Assembly (NCBI RefSeq): GCF_030687835.1
Contig: NZ_CP117449.1
Location: 5,895,001-5,959,000, forward strand
DNA: 64,000 nucleotides
Source: Pseudomonas hefeiensis
Lineage (GTDB): Bacteria > Pseudomonadota > Gammaproteobacteria > Pseudomonadales > Pseudomonadaceae
Direction of reading: 5' to 3'
A program made the translations under genes and the position numbers. Shown in pieces: positions 44,788-56,187 of this stretch (position 1 is the stretch's first letter; each line of letters starts with the position of its first letter). The notes beneath the pieces were generated by a model. The model saw only the letters and a list, made by a program, of their open reading frames with translations, was not told the origin of the DNA and did no database searches.

Positions 44788-45123
44788 TCAGTCAGCCTTA
44801 CAACCCCGGCCAATCAAGTCATTGGTGGCGACCCAGTACACCAGGCCTTCCTCACCTTTGACGTGAAACGCCAGCATGTCGTCGCTGTACAGCGTACCCG
44901 ATGCGCCCGGCTCTTCCCTCAGGTGATAGACCTGCTCGGCACCGCCGAGGCGAACGTCGACTTCCTTGCGGGTGTCATCGGTATAACGCCAGAGTACTTT
45001 GGCCTGGCTGTCGCAGGTCCAGGTTGTCCAGCCCTCTACGACAGGCTCGGACGAACGAAACCGATCCAGCTGCGCACAACCGGCCAGCATTGCCAGCGCC
45101 ACAACGGCGATAAAGCCTTTCAT
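44788..45123 (-). CDS. MliC-like lipoprotein
   Basis: A 111-residue lipoprotein with the lipobox LAGC (signal MKGFIAVVALAMLAGC). The mature part, WTTWTCDSQAKVLWRYTDD to YWVATNDLIGRGC, resembles the MliC/PliC inhibitors of C-type lysozyme, with a pair of cysteines for the expected disulfide and a compact beta-rich pattern. It would be anchored in the outer membrane facing the periplasm. It lies in the pgk-fba interval, as small lipoproteins do in P. aeruginosa. ATG 45123 follows AGGAACACGG. Confidence 0.75.
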   Translation of the reverse strand: MKGFIAVVALAMLAGCAQLDRFRSSEPVVEGWTTWTCDSQAKVLWRYTDDTRKEVDVRLGGAEQVYHLREEPGASGTLYSDDMLAFHVKGEEGLVYWVATNDLIGRGCKAD

Positions 45124-45180
45124 CCGTGTTCCTCGACTGACAGCGCAAGCCGCCAGCCATGAGTTAATGAGTCAGACCCG

Positions 45181-45405
45181 TCAAGGGCAACCATGTTCCT
45201 TGGCCGGGGCCTGCGTCTCGTATTTGTCCAGCCCCTCCGGCCCGGAACGCTTATTGAGCACCGGGTTGGTTTCGGCCTGCCACTCGGCCTGGTAGCAACC
45301 TGTTTTCGGCTCGCTGGGAGTGACTGCTTCCGGTGCGGCTTGCGGGTGGCTCCCGCAAGCCGCCAGGGATGCGGCCAGCAACAAAAGCGCCAACGTCTTG
45401 ACCAT
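45181..45405 (-). CDS. Small hypothetical lipoprotein
   Basis: A 74-residue lipoprotein. The signal MVKTLALLLLAASLAAC ends in a clear lipobox (LAAC), and the mature part is short, Pro-rich and ends KYETQAPAKEHGCP. AAAGGAGTGTTGTG precedes ATG 45405. I do not recognise a family. It sits 31 nt after pgk in the same direction and 57 nt ahead of the MliC-like gene, so all three could share a transcript. The longer open frame to 45669 is a shadow of pgk. Confidence 0.72.
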   Translation of the reverse strand: MVKTLALLLLAASLAACGSHPQAAPEAVTPSEPKTGCYQAEWQAETNPVLNKRSGPEGLDKYETQAPAKEHGCP

Positions 45406-45436
45406 CACAACACTCCTTTGCCTGGTCAACGCAATT

Positions 45437-46600
45437 TCAGGCCTTGGCCCGGCTTTCCAGGACTTCCACGGCTGGCAATACTTTGCCTTCGACGAATTCG
45501 AGGAATGCACCGCCGCCGGTAGAAATGTAGGAGATCTGCTCGGCCACGCCATATTTGTCGATGGCCGCCAGAGTGTCGCCGCCGCCCGCGATGGAGAATG
45601 CGTCACTCTCGGCGATCGCCTGGGCCAGCACTTTGGTGCCATTGCCAAATTGGTCGAACTCGAACACACCGACCGGACCGTTCCACAGGATAGTCTTGGA
45701 AGACTTCAGCAGTTCGGCGAAGTTGGCTGCAGTTTGTGGACCGATGTCGAGGATCATGTCGTCCTCGGCCACGTCAGCGATCAGCTTGACGGTAGCGGTA
45801 GCGCTTTCGGCGAACTCCTTGGCAACCACCACGTCCACCGGCAACGGCACACTGACTTTGGCGGCGATTTCCCGGGCGGTGTCCAGCAGGTCCGGCTCGT
45901 ACAGGGATTTACCGACCGGGTGACCGGCGGCGGCAAGGAAAGTGTTGGCAATGCCGCCGCCGACGATCAACTGGTTGCACACCTGACTCAGGCTGTTGAG
46001 CACGTCGAGCTTGGTGGAGACCTTGGAGCCGGCAACGATGGCGGCCATCGGCTGGGCCGGAGAGCCCAGAGCCTTGCCCAGTGCGTCCAGTTCGGCGGCC
46101 AGCAGCGGGCCAGCGGCGGCAACTTTGGCGAACTTCGCCACGCCGTGGGTCGAACCTTCGGCGCGGTGGGCGGTGCCGAACGCGTCCATCACGAACACGT
46201 CGCACAGGGCCGCATACTGCTTGGCCAGTTCGTCAGCGTTCTTTTTCTCGCCTTTATTGAAGCGCACGTTCTCGAACAGCACGACATCGCCGGCCTTCAC
46301 GTTCACGCCATCCAGGTAGTCAGCCACCAGCGGTACGTCACGGCCCAAGGCTTTGCTCAGGTAAGCGGCGACCGGCTTGAGGCTGTTTTCGGCCGAGAAT
46401 TCGCCTTCGGTCGGACGACCCAAGTGCGAGCAGACCATCACGGCCGCGCCTTTTTCCAGGGCCAGCTTGATGGTCGGCAGCGAAGCCAGGATGCGCGCGT
46501 CGCTGGTGACAACACCGTCCTTGACGGGGACGTTGAGGTCTTCGCGGATCAGTACGCGCTTACCTTGCAGATCGAGGTCGGACATCTTCAACACGGTCAT
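45437..46600 (-). CDS. pgk: Phosphoglycerate kinase
   Basis: It transfers phosphate between 1,3-bisphosphoglycerate and ADP. It has 387 residues from ATG 46600 ([20 protein letters not shown]), with CCAGGAATTG as ribosome site; a TTG nine bases upstream is not needed. The signature [15 protein letters not shown] is near residues 17-31, and the nucleotide-binding [15 protein letters not shown] and the terminal GGGDTLAA motif are in the second half. It follows epd by 24 nt. The set tkt-epd-pgk supports both pentose phosphate and gluconeogenic flux. Confidence 0.95.
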   Translation of the reverse strand: MTVLKMSDLDLQGKRVLIREDLNVPVKDGVVTSDARILASLPTIKLALEKGAAVMVCSHLGRPTEGEFSAENSLKPVAAYLSKALGRDVPLVADYLDGVNVKAGDVVLFENVRFNKGEKKNADELAKQYAALCDVFVMDAFGTAHRAEGSTHGVAKFAKVAAAGPLLAAELDALGKALGSPAQPMAAIVAGSKVSTKLDVLNSLSQVCNQLIVGGGIANTFLAAAGHPVGKSLYEPDLLDTAREIAAKVSVPLPVDVVVAKEFAESATATVKLIADVAEDDMILDIGPQTAANFAELLKSSKTILWNGPVGVFEFDQFGNGTKVLAQAIAESDAFSIAGGGDTLAAIDKYGVAEQISYISTGGGAFLEFVEGKVLPAVEVLESRAKA

Positions 46601-46624
46601 GGGTCGCAATTCCTGGGTAACTGT

Positions 46625-47710
46625 TTAGTGAGCAGGTGTTTTTGAAACAGAGAGCTGAGAAACAGAAAGCGAAGTCGCTGCTTGCAGATAATGTTCAGCG
46701 ACATCCAGCATTCGGTTGGCAAACCCCCATTCGTTGTCGAACCAGGCCAGGATGTTCACAAGCCGCGGCCCGGAAACCCGGGTCTGGCTGGCATCGACAA
46801 TGGCCGAATGAGGGTCATGATTAAAATCACAACTGGCATGGGGCAACTCGGTGTAGGCCAGCAGGCCTTTGAGCGGACCGCTGGTAGCGGCTTCGCGCAG
46901 GATCCGGTTGACCTCGGTGGCGTCGGTATCGCTCACGGTCTGCATCGTAATGTCGAGGCAAGACACGTTGACCGTCGGCACCCGCACGGCTTTGGCCTGA
47001 ATTCGCCCCGCAAGTTCCGGCAGCAACCGTTCAATACCACGCGCCAGACCAGTGGACACCGGAATCACCGACTGGAACGCCGAACGGGTCCGACGCAGGT
47101 CTTCATGGTGATAGGCATCGATCACTGGCTGGTCGTTCATCGCCGAGTGAATGGTGGTGATCGACACGTATTCCAGGCCAATGGCCTGGTCCAGCAGGCG
47201 CAACAGCGGCACGCCGCAGTTGGTGGTGCAGGACGCGTTGGAGACCAACAGCTCATCGCCGGCCAGGCAGTCCTGGTTTACGCCGTAGACGATGGTGGCG
47301 TCCACATCCGCTTCGCTGGCCATCGGCTGGGAGAACAACACTCGCGGCGCGCCAGCGGCAATGAAACGCTGGCCATCTTCACGGGTGTTGTAGGCACCGG
47401 AGCACTCAAGCACCAGGTCGACACCCAAGGCCGCCCAATCGATGCCTTCGGGGGTGGCACTGCGCAGGACTTTCACGCAATCGCCATTAATGTGCAGACA
47501 ATCGCCCTCGACCCGCACTTCGCCAGGGAACCGGCCGTGGGTGGAGTCAAAGCGTGTCAGGTATTCGATGCTGGCCATGTCGGCCAGATCGTTGATGGCC
47601 ACAATCTCGAACCCGGCCTTCGCTCCTCGCTCGAACAACGCACGCAAGACGCAACGACCTATCCGGCCGTAGCCGTTGAGTGCAACTTTGTAGGGACGCG
47701 GTTGAGGCAT
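46625..47710 (-). CDS. epd: Erythrose-4-phosphate dehydrogenase
   Basis: A GapA-like dehydrogenase that oxidises erythrose-4-phosphate to 4-phosphoerythronate, the first step of pyridoxal phosphate synthesis by the DXP-dependent route. It has 361 residues from ATG 47710 (MPQPRPYKVALNGYGRIGRC). The NAD-binding GYGRIGR motif is near residue 13 and the nucleophilic Cys lies in SNASCTTNCGVPL near 165. It is slightly longer than E. coli Epd because of a Ser/Gln-rich C-terminal tail (AATSLSVSQLSVSKTPAH). It lies between tkt and pgk, the classic Epd context, which separates it from true GAPDH. Confidence 0.92.
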   Translation of the reverse strand: MPQPRPYKVALNGYGRIGRCVLRALFERGAKAGFEIVAINDLADMASIEYLTRFDSTHGRFPGEVRVEGDCLHINGDCVKVLRSATPEGIDWAALGVDLVLECSGAYNTREDGQRFIAAGAPRVLFSQPMASEADVDATIVYGVNQDCLAGDELLVSNASCTTNCGVPLLRLLDQAIGLEYVSITTIHSAMNDQPVIDAYHHEDLRRTRSAFQSVIPVSTGLARGIERLLPELAGRIQAKAVRVPTVNVSCLDITMQTVSDTDATEVNRILREAATSGPLKGLLAYTELPHASCDFNHDPHSAIVDASQTRVSGPRLVNILAWFDNEWGFANRMLDVAEHYLQAATSLSVSQLSVSKTPAH

Positions 47711-47763
47711 GGGGTTCTCTGACCTGGGTGAATCCATGAATAAGGCGCTGAACATTCCATTGT

Positions 47764-47847
47764 CATCGCGGGCAAGCCTTGCTCCCACAGGATGGCATTT
47801 CCCCGTGGGAGTGCACATCCTGTGGGAGCAAGGCTTGCCCGCGATAG
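47764..47847. repeat. REP/BIME inverted pair between tkt and epd
   Basis: CATCGCGGGCAAGCCTTGCTCCC faces GGGAGCAAGGCTTGCCCGCG around a short centre, in the tkt-epd gap. Shortened copies are given. Confidence 0.88.
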
Positions 47848-47875
47848 TGTCAGAACAGGCGATACATTCCTGGAC

Positions 47876-49873
47876 TTAGTCTTCCAACAGCTCTTCAGCC
47901 TGACCCAGGATGTTCTCCAGGGTAAAGCCGAACTCCTCGAACAACGCCGGCGCAGGTGCCGATTCGCCGTAGGTGGTCATGCCGATCACGCGACCTTCCA
48001 GGCCCACGTACTTGTACCAGTAATCGGCGTGCGCGGCTTCGATGGCAATCCGGGCGCTGACTTGCAACGGCAATACCGCTTGTTTATAGCCGGCGTCCTG
48101 GGCATCGAACACGCTGGTGCACGGCATGGATACCACACGTACGTTGCGGCCCTGCGCGGTCAGTTTGTCGTAGGCCTGAACGGCCAGGCCGACTTCGGAG
48201 CCGGTGGCGATCAGGATCAGCTCTGGCTCGCCAATGCAGTCCTTGAGCACATAGCCGCCGCGGGTGATGTCGCCGATCTGGTCGGCATCGCGGTTCTGGT
48301 GCTGCAGGTTCTGGCGGGAGAAGATCAGCGCCGATGGACCGTCGTTACGCTCGATGGCGTATTTCCAGGCCACTGCCGATTCCACGGCGTCACATGGGCG
48401 CCAGGTGTCCAGGTTCGGCGTGCAGCGCAGACTCGCCAGTTGCTCGATCGGCTGGTGAGTCGGGCCGTCTTCGCCCAGGCCGATGGAGTCGTGGGTGAAC
48501 ACAAAAAGCACGCGCTTCTTCATCAGGGCCGACATGCGCACTGCGTTGCGGGCGTATTCCATGAACATCAGGAAGGTCGCGCCGTAAGGCACCAGGCCGC
48601 CGTGCAGGGCCACGCCGTTCATGATCGCGCTCATGCCGAACTCGCGAACGCCGTAATACATGTAGTTGCCGCTGGCATCTTCGGCGCTGACGCCTTTGCA
48701 GCCCTTCCACAAGGTCAGGTTGGAACCGGCCAGGTCGGCCGAACCACCCAGCAGCTCCGGCAGCAGCGGGCCAAAAGCGTTGAGGGTGTTCTGGCTGGCC
48801 TTGCGGCTGGCAATGGTTTCGCCTTTGGCGGCGACTTCAGCAATATAAGCCGAGGCTTTCTCAGCGAAATCGGCAGGCAGCTCGCCGCTGAGGCGACGGA
48901 CCAGCTCATTGGCCAGCTCAGGGAATTGCGCGGAGTAGGCGGCAAAGCGCTGGTCCCACTCGGCTTCGGCGGCACGGCCTTTTTCCTTGGCGTCCCACTC
49001 GGCATAGATGTCGGCCGGGATTTCGAACGGACCGTGCTCCCACTTCAACGCAGCGCGGGTCAGGGCGATTTCTTCGGCGCCCAGTGGCGCGCCGTGGCAG
49101 TCTTCCTTGCCTTGCTTGTTGGGCGAGCCGAAACCGATGGTGGTCTTGCAGCAGATCAGGGTCGGCTGGGCGCTCTTGCGCGCCGTCTCGATGGCGGTCT
49201 TGATCTCTTCCGGGTCGTGGCCGTCGACATTGCGAATGACCAGCCAGTTGTAGGCTTCGAAACGCTTGGGAGTGTCGTCGGTGAACCAGCCTTCGACTTC
49301 GCCGTCGATGGAAATGCCGTTGTCATCGTAGAAGGCGATCAGCTTGTTCAGGCCCAAGGTGCCGGCCAGGGAGGCGACTTCGTGGGAAATGCCTTCCATC
49401 ATGCAGCCATCACCCAGGAACACGTAAGTGTGGTGATCGACAACGTTGTGGTCTGGACGGTTGAACTGCGCCGCCAGGACTTTTTCCGCCAGGGCAAAGC
49501 CCACGGCGTTGGCCAGACCCTGGCCCAGTGGACCGGTGGTGGTTTCCACGCCTGGGGTGTAGCCATATTCCGGGTGGCCCGGAGTGCGGCTGTGCAACTG
49601 ACGGAAATTCTTCAGGTCATCGATCGACAGGTCATAACCGGTCAGGTGCAGCAACGAATAGATCAACATCGAGCCGTGGCCGTTGGACAGCACGAAGCGG
49701 TCACGGTCGGCAAACGATGGGTTGCTCGGGCTGTGCTTGAGGTAGTCGCGCCAAAGCACCTCGGCGATATCCGCCATACCCATAGGGGCACCGGGATGGC
49801 CGCTGTTGGCTTTTTGCACGGCATCCATGCTGAGTGCACGGATGGCATTGGCACGCTCACGACGGCTGGGCAT
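47876..49873 (-). CDS. tkt: Transketolase
   Basis: A thiamine-diphosphate enzyme of 665 residues that moves two-carbon units in the pentose phosphate pathway. ATG 49873 ([20 protein letters not shown]) follows CCAGGAGATCAGCG. The first domain has [20 protein letters not shown] and the ThDP site [20 protein letters not shown] near residues 155-174. The pyrimidine domain has [14 protein letters not shown] and [17 protein letters not shown] near 455-471. It is the first gene of tkt-epd-pgk and is divergent from the ArsR-methyltransferase gene, sharing a 256-bp control region with it. Confidence 0.95.
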   Translation of the reverse strand: MPSRRERANAIRALSMDAVQKANSGHPGAPMGMADIAEVLWRDYLKHSPSNPSFADRDRFVLSNGHGSMLIYSLLHLTGYDLSIDDLKNFRQLHSRTPGHPEYGYTPGVETTTGPLGQGLANAVGFALAEKVLAAQFNRPDHNVVDHHTYVFLGDGCMMEGISHEVASLAGTLGLNKLIAFYDDNGISIDGEVEGWFTDDTPKRFEAYNWLVIRNVDGHDPEEIKTAIETARKSAQPTLICCKTTIGFGSPNKQGKEDCHGAPLGAEEIALTRAALKWEHGPFEIPADIYAEWDAKEKGRAAEAEWDQRFAAYSAQFPELANELVRRLSGELPADFAEKASAYIAEVAAKGETIASRKASQNTLNAFGPLLPELLGGSADLAGSNLTLWKGCKGVSAEDASGNYMYYGVREFGMSAIMNGVALHGGLVPYGATFLMFMEYARNAVRMSALMKKRVLFVFTHDSIGLGEDGPTHQPIEQLASLRCTPNLDTWRPCDAVESAVAWKYAIERNDGPSALIFSRQNLQHQNRDADQIGDITRGGYVLKDCIGEPELILIATGSEVGLAVQAYDKLTAQGRNVRVVSMPCTSVFDAQDAGYKQAVLPLQVSARIAIEAAHADYWYKYVGLEGRVIGMTTYGESAPAPALFEEFGFTLENILGQAEELLED

Positions 49874-50062
49874 CGCTGATCTCCTGGATTTTGAATGGTG
49901 AAACTGAAAAAGGCGAGCATTTTCCCTCACCCACCCGCCCCGGGGCAATGACAGATAGTCATCCAGAGGCTTTTTTCCGGTGGATAAAGTCGCATTCGCC
50001 AGGTGAAACCTTTCCGCTGATGGGTTGTAGAGTCAAGCACACCTGTGGAAGTGCCATTTATC

Positions 50063-50092
50063 GAGCAATATCAAAACTTTTTGATATTGCTC
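50063..50092. promoter_or_regulatory. 30-bp perfect palindrome, candidate operator of the ArsR-methyltransferase gene
   Basis: Arms GAGCAATATCAAAA and TTTTGATATTGCTC are perfectly complementary around CT. The site ends 37 bp before the start codon at 50130, overlapping where the promoter should be. Its ATCAAAA/TTTTGAT core looks like an ArsR-family operator, suggesting autoregulation and control of metK. Confidence 0.7.
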
Positions 50093-50129
50093 TTGCGGTG
50101 ATCCATACCCCTCACTAGACTGCCGCCCT

Positions 50130-51125
50130 ATGAATTTACGCGTGCCTTCCATTCGCCATGACGATTGCGATGAGCTGGCGGCCCTTTGCAAGGCCGGCGG
50201 CGATCCGTTGCGGCTCAATGTATTGCGCGCCTTGGCTAACGATTCGTTCGGCGTGCTGGAATTGGCGCAGATCTTCGGCATCGGTCAATCCGGCATGAGC
50301 CACCACCTCAAGGTCCTGGCCCAGGCCGACCTGGTGGCAACCCGTCGTGAAGGCAATGCGATTTTTTACCGCCGCGCCCTGCCCCATACCGATCTGCTGG
50401 GCGGCAAGCTGCATGCCGCGTTGCTCGAAGAGGTGGACGAGCTGGACCTGCCGGCAGACGTGCAGGCCCGCATCGCCCAGGTACACGGGCAGCGAGCCGC
50501 CGCCAGCCAGGACTTTTTCGCCCGGGTGGCCGAGAAGTTTCGCGCCCAGCAGGACCTGATTGCCGGGCTGCCGCAGTACCGCGAAAGCGTAGTGGCGCTG
50601 CTCGACACACTGGGCTTCGAGCCCACCGCCACAGCTATTGAGGTCGGCCCTGGCGACGGCGCGTTTCTGCCGGAGCTGGCGCGGCGTTTCAGCCAGGTGA
50701 CGGCGCTGGACAACAGCCCGGCCATGCTCGAGCTGGCACGCCAGGTGTGCGAACGTGAAACACTGGCTAATGTCAGCCTGCAACTGGCCGATGCCTTGGA
50801 TGGTGTGAGCCTGCAGGCCGATTGCGTTGTATTGAACATGGTGCTTCACCATTTCGCCGCGCCGGCCGATGCGCTCAAGCACATGGCCGGCCTGCTGCAA
50901 CCGGGCGGTAGCCTTTTAGTGACAGAGTTATGCAGCCACAACCAGAGTTGGGCCAAGGAGGCCTGCGGTGATCTCTGGCTGGGGTTTGAACAGGACGATC
51001 TGGCCCGTTGGGCCACCGCTGCGGGCCTCGTGCCCGGGGAAAGCCTCTATGTGGGCTTACGTAATGGTTTCCAGATTCAGGTCCGCCATTTTCAGCGACC
51101 GACTGGCGACACTCACCATCGGTAA
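50130..51125 (+). CDS. ArsR-family regulator fused to a SAM-dependent methyltransferase
   Basis: A 331-residue fusion. Residues about 15-90 form an ArsR-type winged helix (GVLELAQIFGIGQSGMSHHLKVL). Residues about 145-300 form a class I methyltransferase fold with the SAM motif AIEVGPGDGAFLPELARRF near 170 and VVLNMVLHHFAAPADAL near 231. The gene is 19 nt upstream of metK in the same direction, so it probably controls and is co-transcribed with SAM synthesis. The methyltransferase domain most likely senses SAM or SAH in place of catalysis, by analogy with SAH-responsive ArsR proteins; that is inference. No metal-site cysteine pair is seen in the DNA-binding part. Confidence 0.87.
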   Translation: MNLRVPSIRHDDCDELAALCKAGGDPLRLNVLRALANDSFGVLELAQIFGIGQSGMSHHLKVLAQADLVATRREGNAIFYRRALPHTDLLGGKLHAALLEEVDELDLPADVQARIAQVHGQRAAASQDFFARVAEKFRAQQDLIAGLPQYRESVVALLDTLGFEPTATAIEVGPGDGAFLPELARRFSQVTALDNSPAMLELARQVCERETLANVSLQLADALDGVSLQADCVVLNMVLHHFAAPADALKHMAGLLQPGGSLLVTELCSHNQSWAKEACGDLWLGFEQDDLARWATAAGLVPGESLYVGLRNGFQIQVRHFQRPTGDTHHR

Positions 51126-51144
51126 CTTGTAGGAAAACATCGAG

Positions 51145-52335
51145 ATGAGCGAATACTCCCTTTTCACCTCCGAGTCCGTGTCTGAAGGGCATCCGGACAA
51201 AATCGCCGACCAGATTTCTGATGCGGTGCTGGACGCCATCATTGCTGAAGACAAGTTCGCCCGCGTGGCGTGCGAAACTCTGGTGAAAACGGGCGTGGCG
51301 ATCATCGCCGGCGAAGTCACCACCTCGGCCTGGGTCGACCTGGAACAGATCGTCCGTGACGTCATCCTGGGCATTGGCTACAACAGCTCCGACGTCGGCT
51401 TCGATGGCGCGACCTGCGGCGTGATGAACATCATCGGCAAGCAGTCGCCCGACATCAACCAGGGTGTTGACCGTGCCAAGCCTGAAGACCAGGGTGCCGG
51501 TGACCAGGGCCTGATGTTCGGCTACGCCAGCAACGAGACCGACGTGCTGATGCCAGCCCCGATCACCTTCTCGCACCAATTGGTGCAACGCCAGGCTGAA
51601 GCCCGTAAATCCGGCCTGCTGCCTTGGTTGCGCCCGGATGCCAAGTCACAGGTGACTTGCCGTTACGAAGGCGGCAAGGTTGTCGGTATCGATGCCGTCG
51701 TACTGTCGACCCAGCACAACCCTGAAGTGTCCTACAAAGACCTGCGCGAAGGCGTGATGGAGCTGATCGTCAAGCACGTACTGCCTGCCGAGTTGCTGTC
51801 CAAGGACACCCAGTTCCACATCAACCCAACCGGCCAGTTTATCATCGGTGGCCCAGTCGGCGACTGCGGCCTGACCGGCCGCAAGATCATCGTCGACAGC
51901 TACGGCGGCATGGCCCGTCACGGCGGTGGTGCGTTCTCCGGCAAGGATCCATCGAAGGTTGACCGCTCGGCGGCCTATGCCGGTCGTTATGTGGCCAAGA
52001 ACATCGTCGCCGCCGGCCTGGCCGAGCGCTGCGAGATCCAGGTTTCCTACGCCATCGGCGTCGCCCAGCCTACGTCGATCTCGCTGAACACGTTCGGCAC
52101 CGGCAAGATCGGCGATGACAAGATCATCAAGCTGGTTCGTGAAGTGTTCGACCTGCGTCCGTACGCCATCACCACCATGCTTGACCTGCTGCACCCGATG
52201 TACCAGGACACTGCTGCCTACGGCCACTTCGGTCGCACGCCGCAAACCAAGACGGTCGGTAACGATACCTTTACCACTTTCACCTGGGAAAAAACCGACC
52301 GCGCCGACGCCCTGCGCGCCGCTGCCGGCCTGTAA
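51145..52335 (+). CDS. metK: S-adenosylmethionine synthetase
   Basis: It makes S-adenosylmethionine from methionine and ATP (EC 2.5.1.6). The 396 residues are normal length. The N-terminal [20 protein letters not shown] holds the metal and ATP-binding GHPDK, and the P-loop-like [19 protein letters not shown] is near residues 260-278. ACTTGTAGGAAAACATCGAG gives the ribosome site. It follows the ArsR-methyltransferase gene by 19 nt and ends in a strong terminator. With ahcY and metF to the right it covers most of the activated methyl cycle. Confidence 0.96.
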   Translation: MSEYSLFTSESVSEGHPDKIADQISDAVLDAIIAEDKFARVACETLVKTGVAIIAGEVTTSAWVDLEQIVRDVILGIGYNSSDVGFDGATCGVMNIIGKQSPDINQGVDRAKPEDQGAGDQGLMFGYASNETDVLMPAPITFSHQLVQRQAEARKSGLLPWLRPDAKSQVTCRYEGGKVVGIDAVVLSTQHNPEVSYKDLREGVMELIVKHVLPAELLSKDTQFHINPTGQFIIGGPVGDCGLTGRKIIVDSYGGMARHGGGAFSGKDPSKVDRSAAYAGRYVAKNIVAAGLAERCEIQVSYAIGVAQPTSISLNTFGTGKIGDDKIIKLVREVFDLRPYAITTMLDLLHPMYQDTAAYGHFGRTPQTKTVGNDTFTTFTWEKTDRADALRAAAGL

Positions 52336-52349
52336 AACCCGCTGGTACG

Positions 52350-52386
52350 AAAAAGCCCCTGGCGACTGAGTCGTCAGGGGCTTTTT
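52350..52386. terminator. Rho-independent terminator after metK
   Basis: AAAAAGCCCCTG pairs with CAGGGGCTTTTT through CGAC/GTCG, with A and T runs on both sides, so it can work in both directions, 14 bases past the metK stop. Confidence 0.92.
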
Positions 52387-52452
52387 CATGTCCGGCTCAT
52401 ACCCATTGAGGGGGTTGAAGCCATGCAAGGTTTTTTCGCTTGGGCACTTATC

Positions 52453-52540
52453 TGTGAGAGCAAGGCTTGCCCGCGATGAGGGCAACGCGGTCACCCGGAG
52501 GAACGAGGCGCCTGTATCGCGGGCAAGCCTTGCTCCCCCC
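52453..52540. repeat. REP/BIME inverted pair, partly decayed
   Basis: TGTGAGAGCAAGGCTTGCCC faces GGGCAAGCCTTGCTCCCCCC; both ends have lost the usual GTGGGAGC form. It sits between metK and the lysE-type gene. Confidence 0.8.
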
Positions 52541-52563
52541 CTCGCCACAAGGGGCCATCGACT

Positions 52564-53184
52564 TCAAGACCGGCGCGCCACCAGCAAAAACGAAGCCGCA
52601 CTGGCCAGCAACCCCGCACACATGCGATTGAACAGACGCTTGCCGCTCGGCCGGGCAAACAACCGCCGCGCATAAATCCCCATGTAGCAATACAACCCGA
52701 TGGCAATGCACTCCAGCGCCAGGAACAGGCCGCCCAGCATGGCGAACTGCTGGGTGACGGTGCCGACGCGGTCGACGAACTGCGGCAGGAAGGCGGTGAA
52801 CAACAGGATCGCCTTCGGGTTGCCGATCGCCACCAGAAACTCCTGGCGGGCCAGGCGGGTCACGCTCATCGAAGTGACCGAGGCTTCAGCTCCGGCTTCT
52901 GGCTGTGCTCGCCACAATTGCACGGCAAGGTAGAACAAATAAGCGGCACCCACGAACTTGATCCCCAGGAACAACAGTTCCGAGGTATGCAGCACAGCGG
53001 TCAACCCCAACGCTGCCAGGGCAATCATGAGTGCAAACGCCAGCAGCCGACCAATGCCACCGCTGCACGCCCGGACGAAGCCATAACGCGAGGCGTTGCT
53101 GATGGACAGCAGGTTGTTCGGCCCCGGCGCCATGTTCAGCGCGAAGCAGGCCGGGATGAAAACAGCGAGGGTCGGCAGGTCCAT
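52564..53184 (-). CDS. LysE/RhtB-family amino acid exporter
   Basis: An inner-membrane exporter of 206 residues with five to six predicted helices. I chose ATG 53184 (MDLPTLAVFIPACFALNMAP) because GGAG lies seven bases upstream. The family hallmark FALNMAPGPNNLLSISNASRYG, shortened to its core here, is near residues 14-30, and VAIGNPKAILLFTAFLPQF is near 128-146. RhtB-type proteins export homoserine, threonine or related amino acids, but the substrate cannot be read from sequence. It is divergent from ligB. Confidence 0.88.
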   Translation of the reverse strand: MDLPTLAVFIPACFALNMAPGPNNLLSISNASRYGFVRACSGGIGRLLAFALMIALAALGLTAVLHTSELLFLGIKFVGAAYLFYLAVQLWRAQPEAGAEASVTSMSVTRLARQEFLVAIGNPKAILLFTAFLPQFVDRVGTVTQQFAMLGGLFLALECIAIGLYCYMGIYARRLFARPSGKRLFNRMCAGLLASAASFLLVARRS

Positions 53185-53357
53185 TCGGGCGCTCCAGGCA
53201 GAGGTGGATCGAGGACCCATTCTGCACCGGTCATTGATCGGTTCAAGGGACAGTTGCGCGGCTAAATCGCGCAGGACTGTACCGCCGCGACGTTGCCACC
53301 AGGCTGCGCAAAATCCGGTAACGCTCCAGGCCTCGCAACTTCCGGGACGGTGGCTAG

Positions 53358-55064
<1,707 letters not shown>

Positions 55065-55151
55065 TCCGCCCCCACAGTTGAACCCAAGAGGTAAAGGTAC
55101 GCTCCAACTGCGCATCTATACCGACCGCTCGCGAGTTTTCACGGAGTAGCT

Positions 55152-55547
55152 ATGAATTTTATGTCCTCGATCGCGCTGCTGACTCTATGCAGCGCCATGG
55201 CCGCCCCCCTGATGGCAGCCGAGCAAACACCGGAGCTCACCGGCTGCGCGGCCAAGCGTCAGGGCATCATCAATCAAATCGAGCTGGCCAAGTCCCGTGG
55301 CAACAAAGATCAGCAAGCCGGCCTGGAAACGGCGTTGAGCCAGGTCACCACCCATTGCACAGACGCCTCCCTGCGTAAGGAACGTGAAAACAAGGTCCTT
55401 GAAGCCAAGCACGAGGTCAGCCAGCGTCAGGCCGACCTGGACAAGGCCATGAAAAAGGGCGATGCGCAGCGGATCAACAAACGCAAGGACAAGCTGGCCG
55501 CTTCTCGCAAAGAGTTGCAGGAAGCGGTGGATGAGCTGGATAAATAA
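55152..55547 (+). CDS. DUF1090 family exported protein
   Basis: A 131-residue periplasmic protein similar to YqjC. The signal peptide MNFMSSIALLTLCSAMAAPL ends MAA, and the mature protein has a short Cys-containing N-terminal part (ELTGCAAKRQGI, THCTDASL) followed by a long charged helix (KERENKVLEAKHEVSQRQAD through AVDELDK) with coiled-coil character. DUF1090 members are induced by acid or envelope stress in enterics, but function is not established. The ATG at 55152 follows ACGGAGTAGCT. It is an independent gene between ligB and the cytochrome gene. Confidence 0.82.
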   Translation: MNFMSSIALLTLCSAMAAPLMAAEQTPELTGCAAKRQGIINQIELAKSRGNKDQQAGLETALSQVTTHCTDASLRKERENKVLEAKHEVSQRQADLDKAMKKGDAQRINKRKDKLAASRKELQEAVDELDK

Positions 55548-55614
55548 GCGACAAGTTTCAAGCGGCAGGCCCAAAGCCCGACACTTGCAGCTAAAAACTT
55601 GTAGCTGCTCCTAC

Positions 55615-56064
55615 TCAATAGTCCCGAAACTGTTTATGGCAGGCGCTGCACGCATCTTCCACCTTCTGCACCGCAGGCCCCAGGTTGCTGGCCCTGTACG
55701 GTTGGACTTTGCTGACGGCCACCAACTCACCAGTGGCCGCTTCAAGGTTGCGGGCCAGTTCCTGGAAATGCGCCTGTTTTTGCCAGACCTCATCGCGGGC
55801 ACTGGTGTGGTCTTCTTCACGCACTTGCGGAAAATGTTTCCACGGCTCGCGGGACAGTTGATCAAGTTTCACCGCCCCCTCGGCAAAGCGCGGGCCGTCG
55901 AACGGGATGCGACCGCGCAACATGCCACCCAGCTCTTCGTTGGTCTTGAGCATCTGCTTGAAGATCGCTTTGCGTTGGCCCAGCGGGGAATTGGGATCGA
56001 CACCGCCACAGGCGGACAACATCAGGCAGGCCAGCACGGCCATGGAAAATCGTTTTACAAACAT
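55615..56064 (-). CDS. Cytochrome c'-like lipoprotein
   Basis: A 149-residue protein of the cytochrome c' (four-helix) type. The haem-binding motif CSACH lies close to the C-terminus (VEDACSACHKQFRDY), the usual place for this fold. The N-terminus MFVKRFSMAVLACLMLSAC is a lipoprotein signal with lipobox LSAC, so it should be membrane anchored facing the periplasm. I chose ATG 56064; further upstream codons are antisense to the mltA promoter. Members bind NO or CO or carry electrons; no partner gene is adjacent. Confidence 0.85.
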   Translation of the reverse strand: MFVKRFSMAVLACLMLSACGGVDPNSPLGQRKAIFKQMLKTNEELGGMLRGRIPFDGPRFAEGAVKLDQLSREPWKHFPQVREEDHTSARDEVWQKQAHFQELARNLEAATGELVAVSKVQPYRASNLGPAVQKVEDACSACHKQFRDY

Positions 56065-56187
56065 CTTGGCCTCGGAGCAGGAAACGGCGGTTAGTATCCT
56101 CGGGTCATCGGCAAAGACCAATAGCCCTATTATCAACACGGGTTGTCCGGACGCCTGGAGCGTTCGCACGACCGGCAAGGAAATCTC

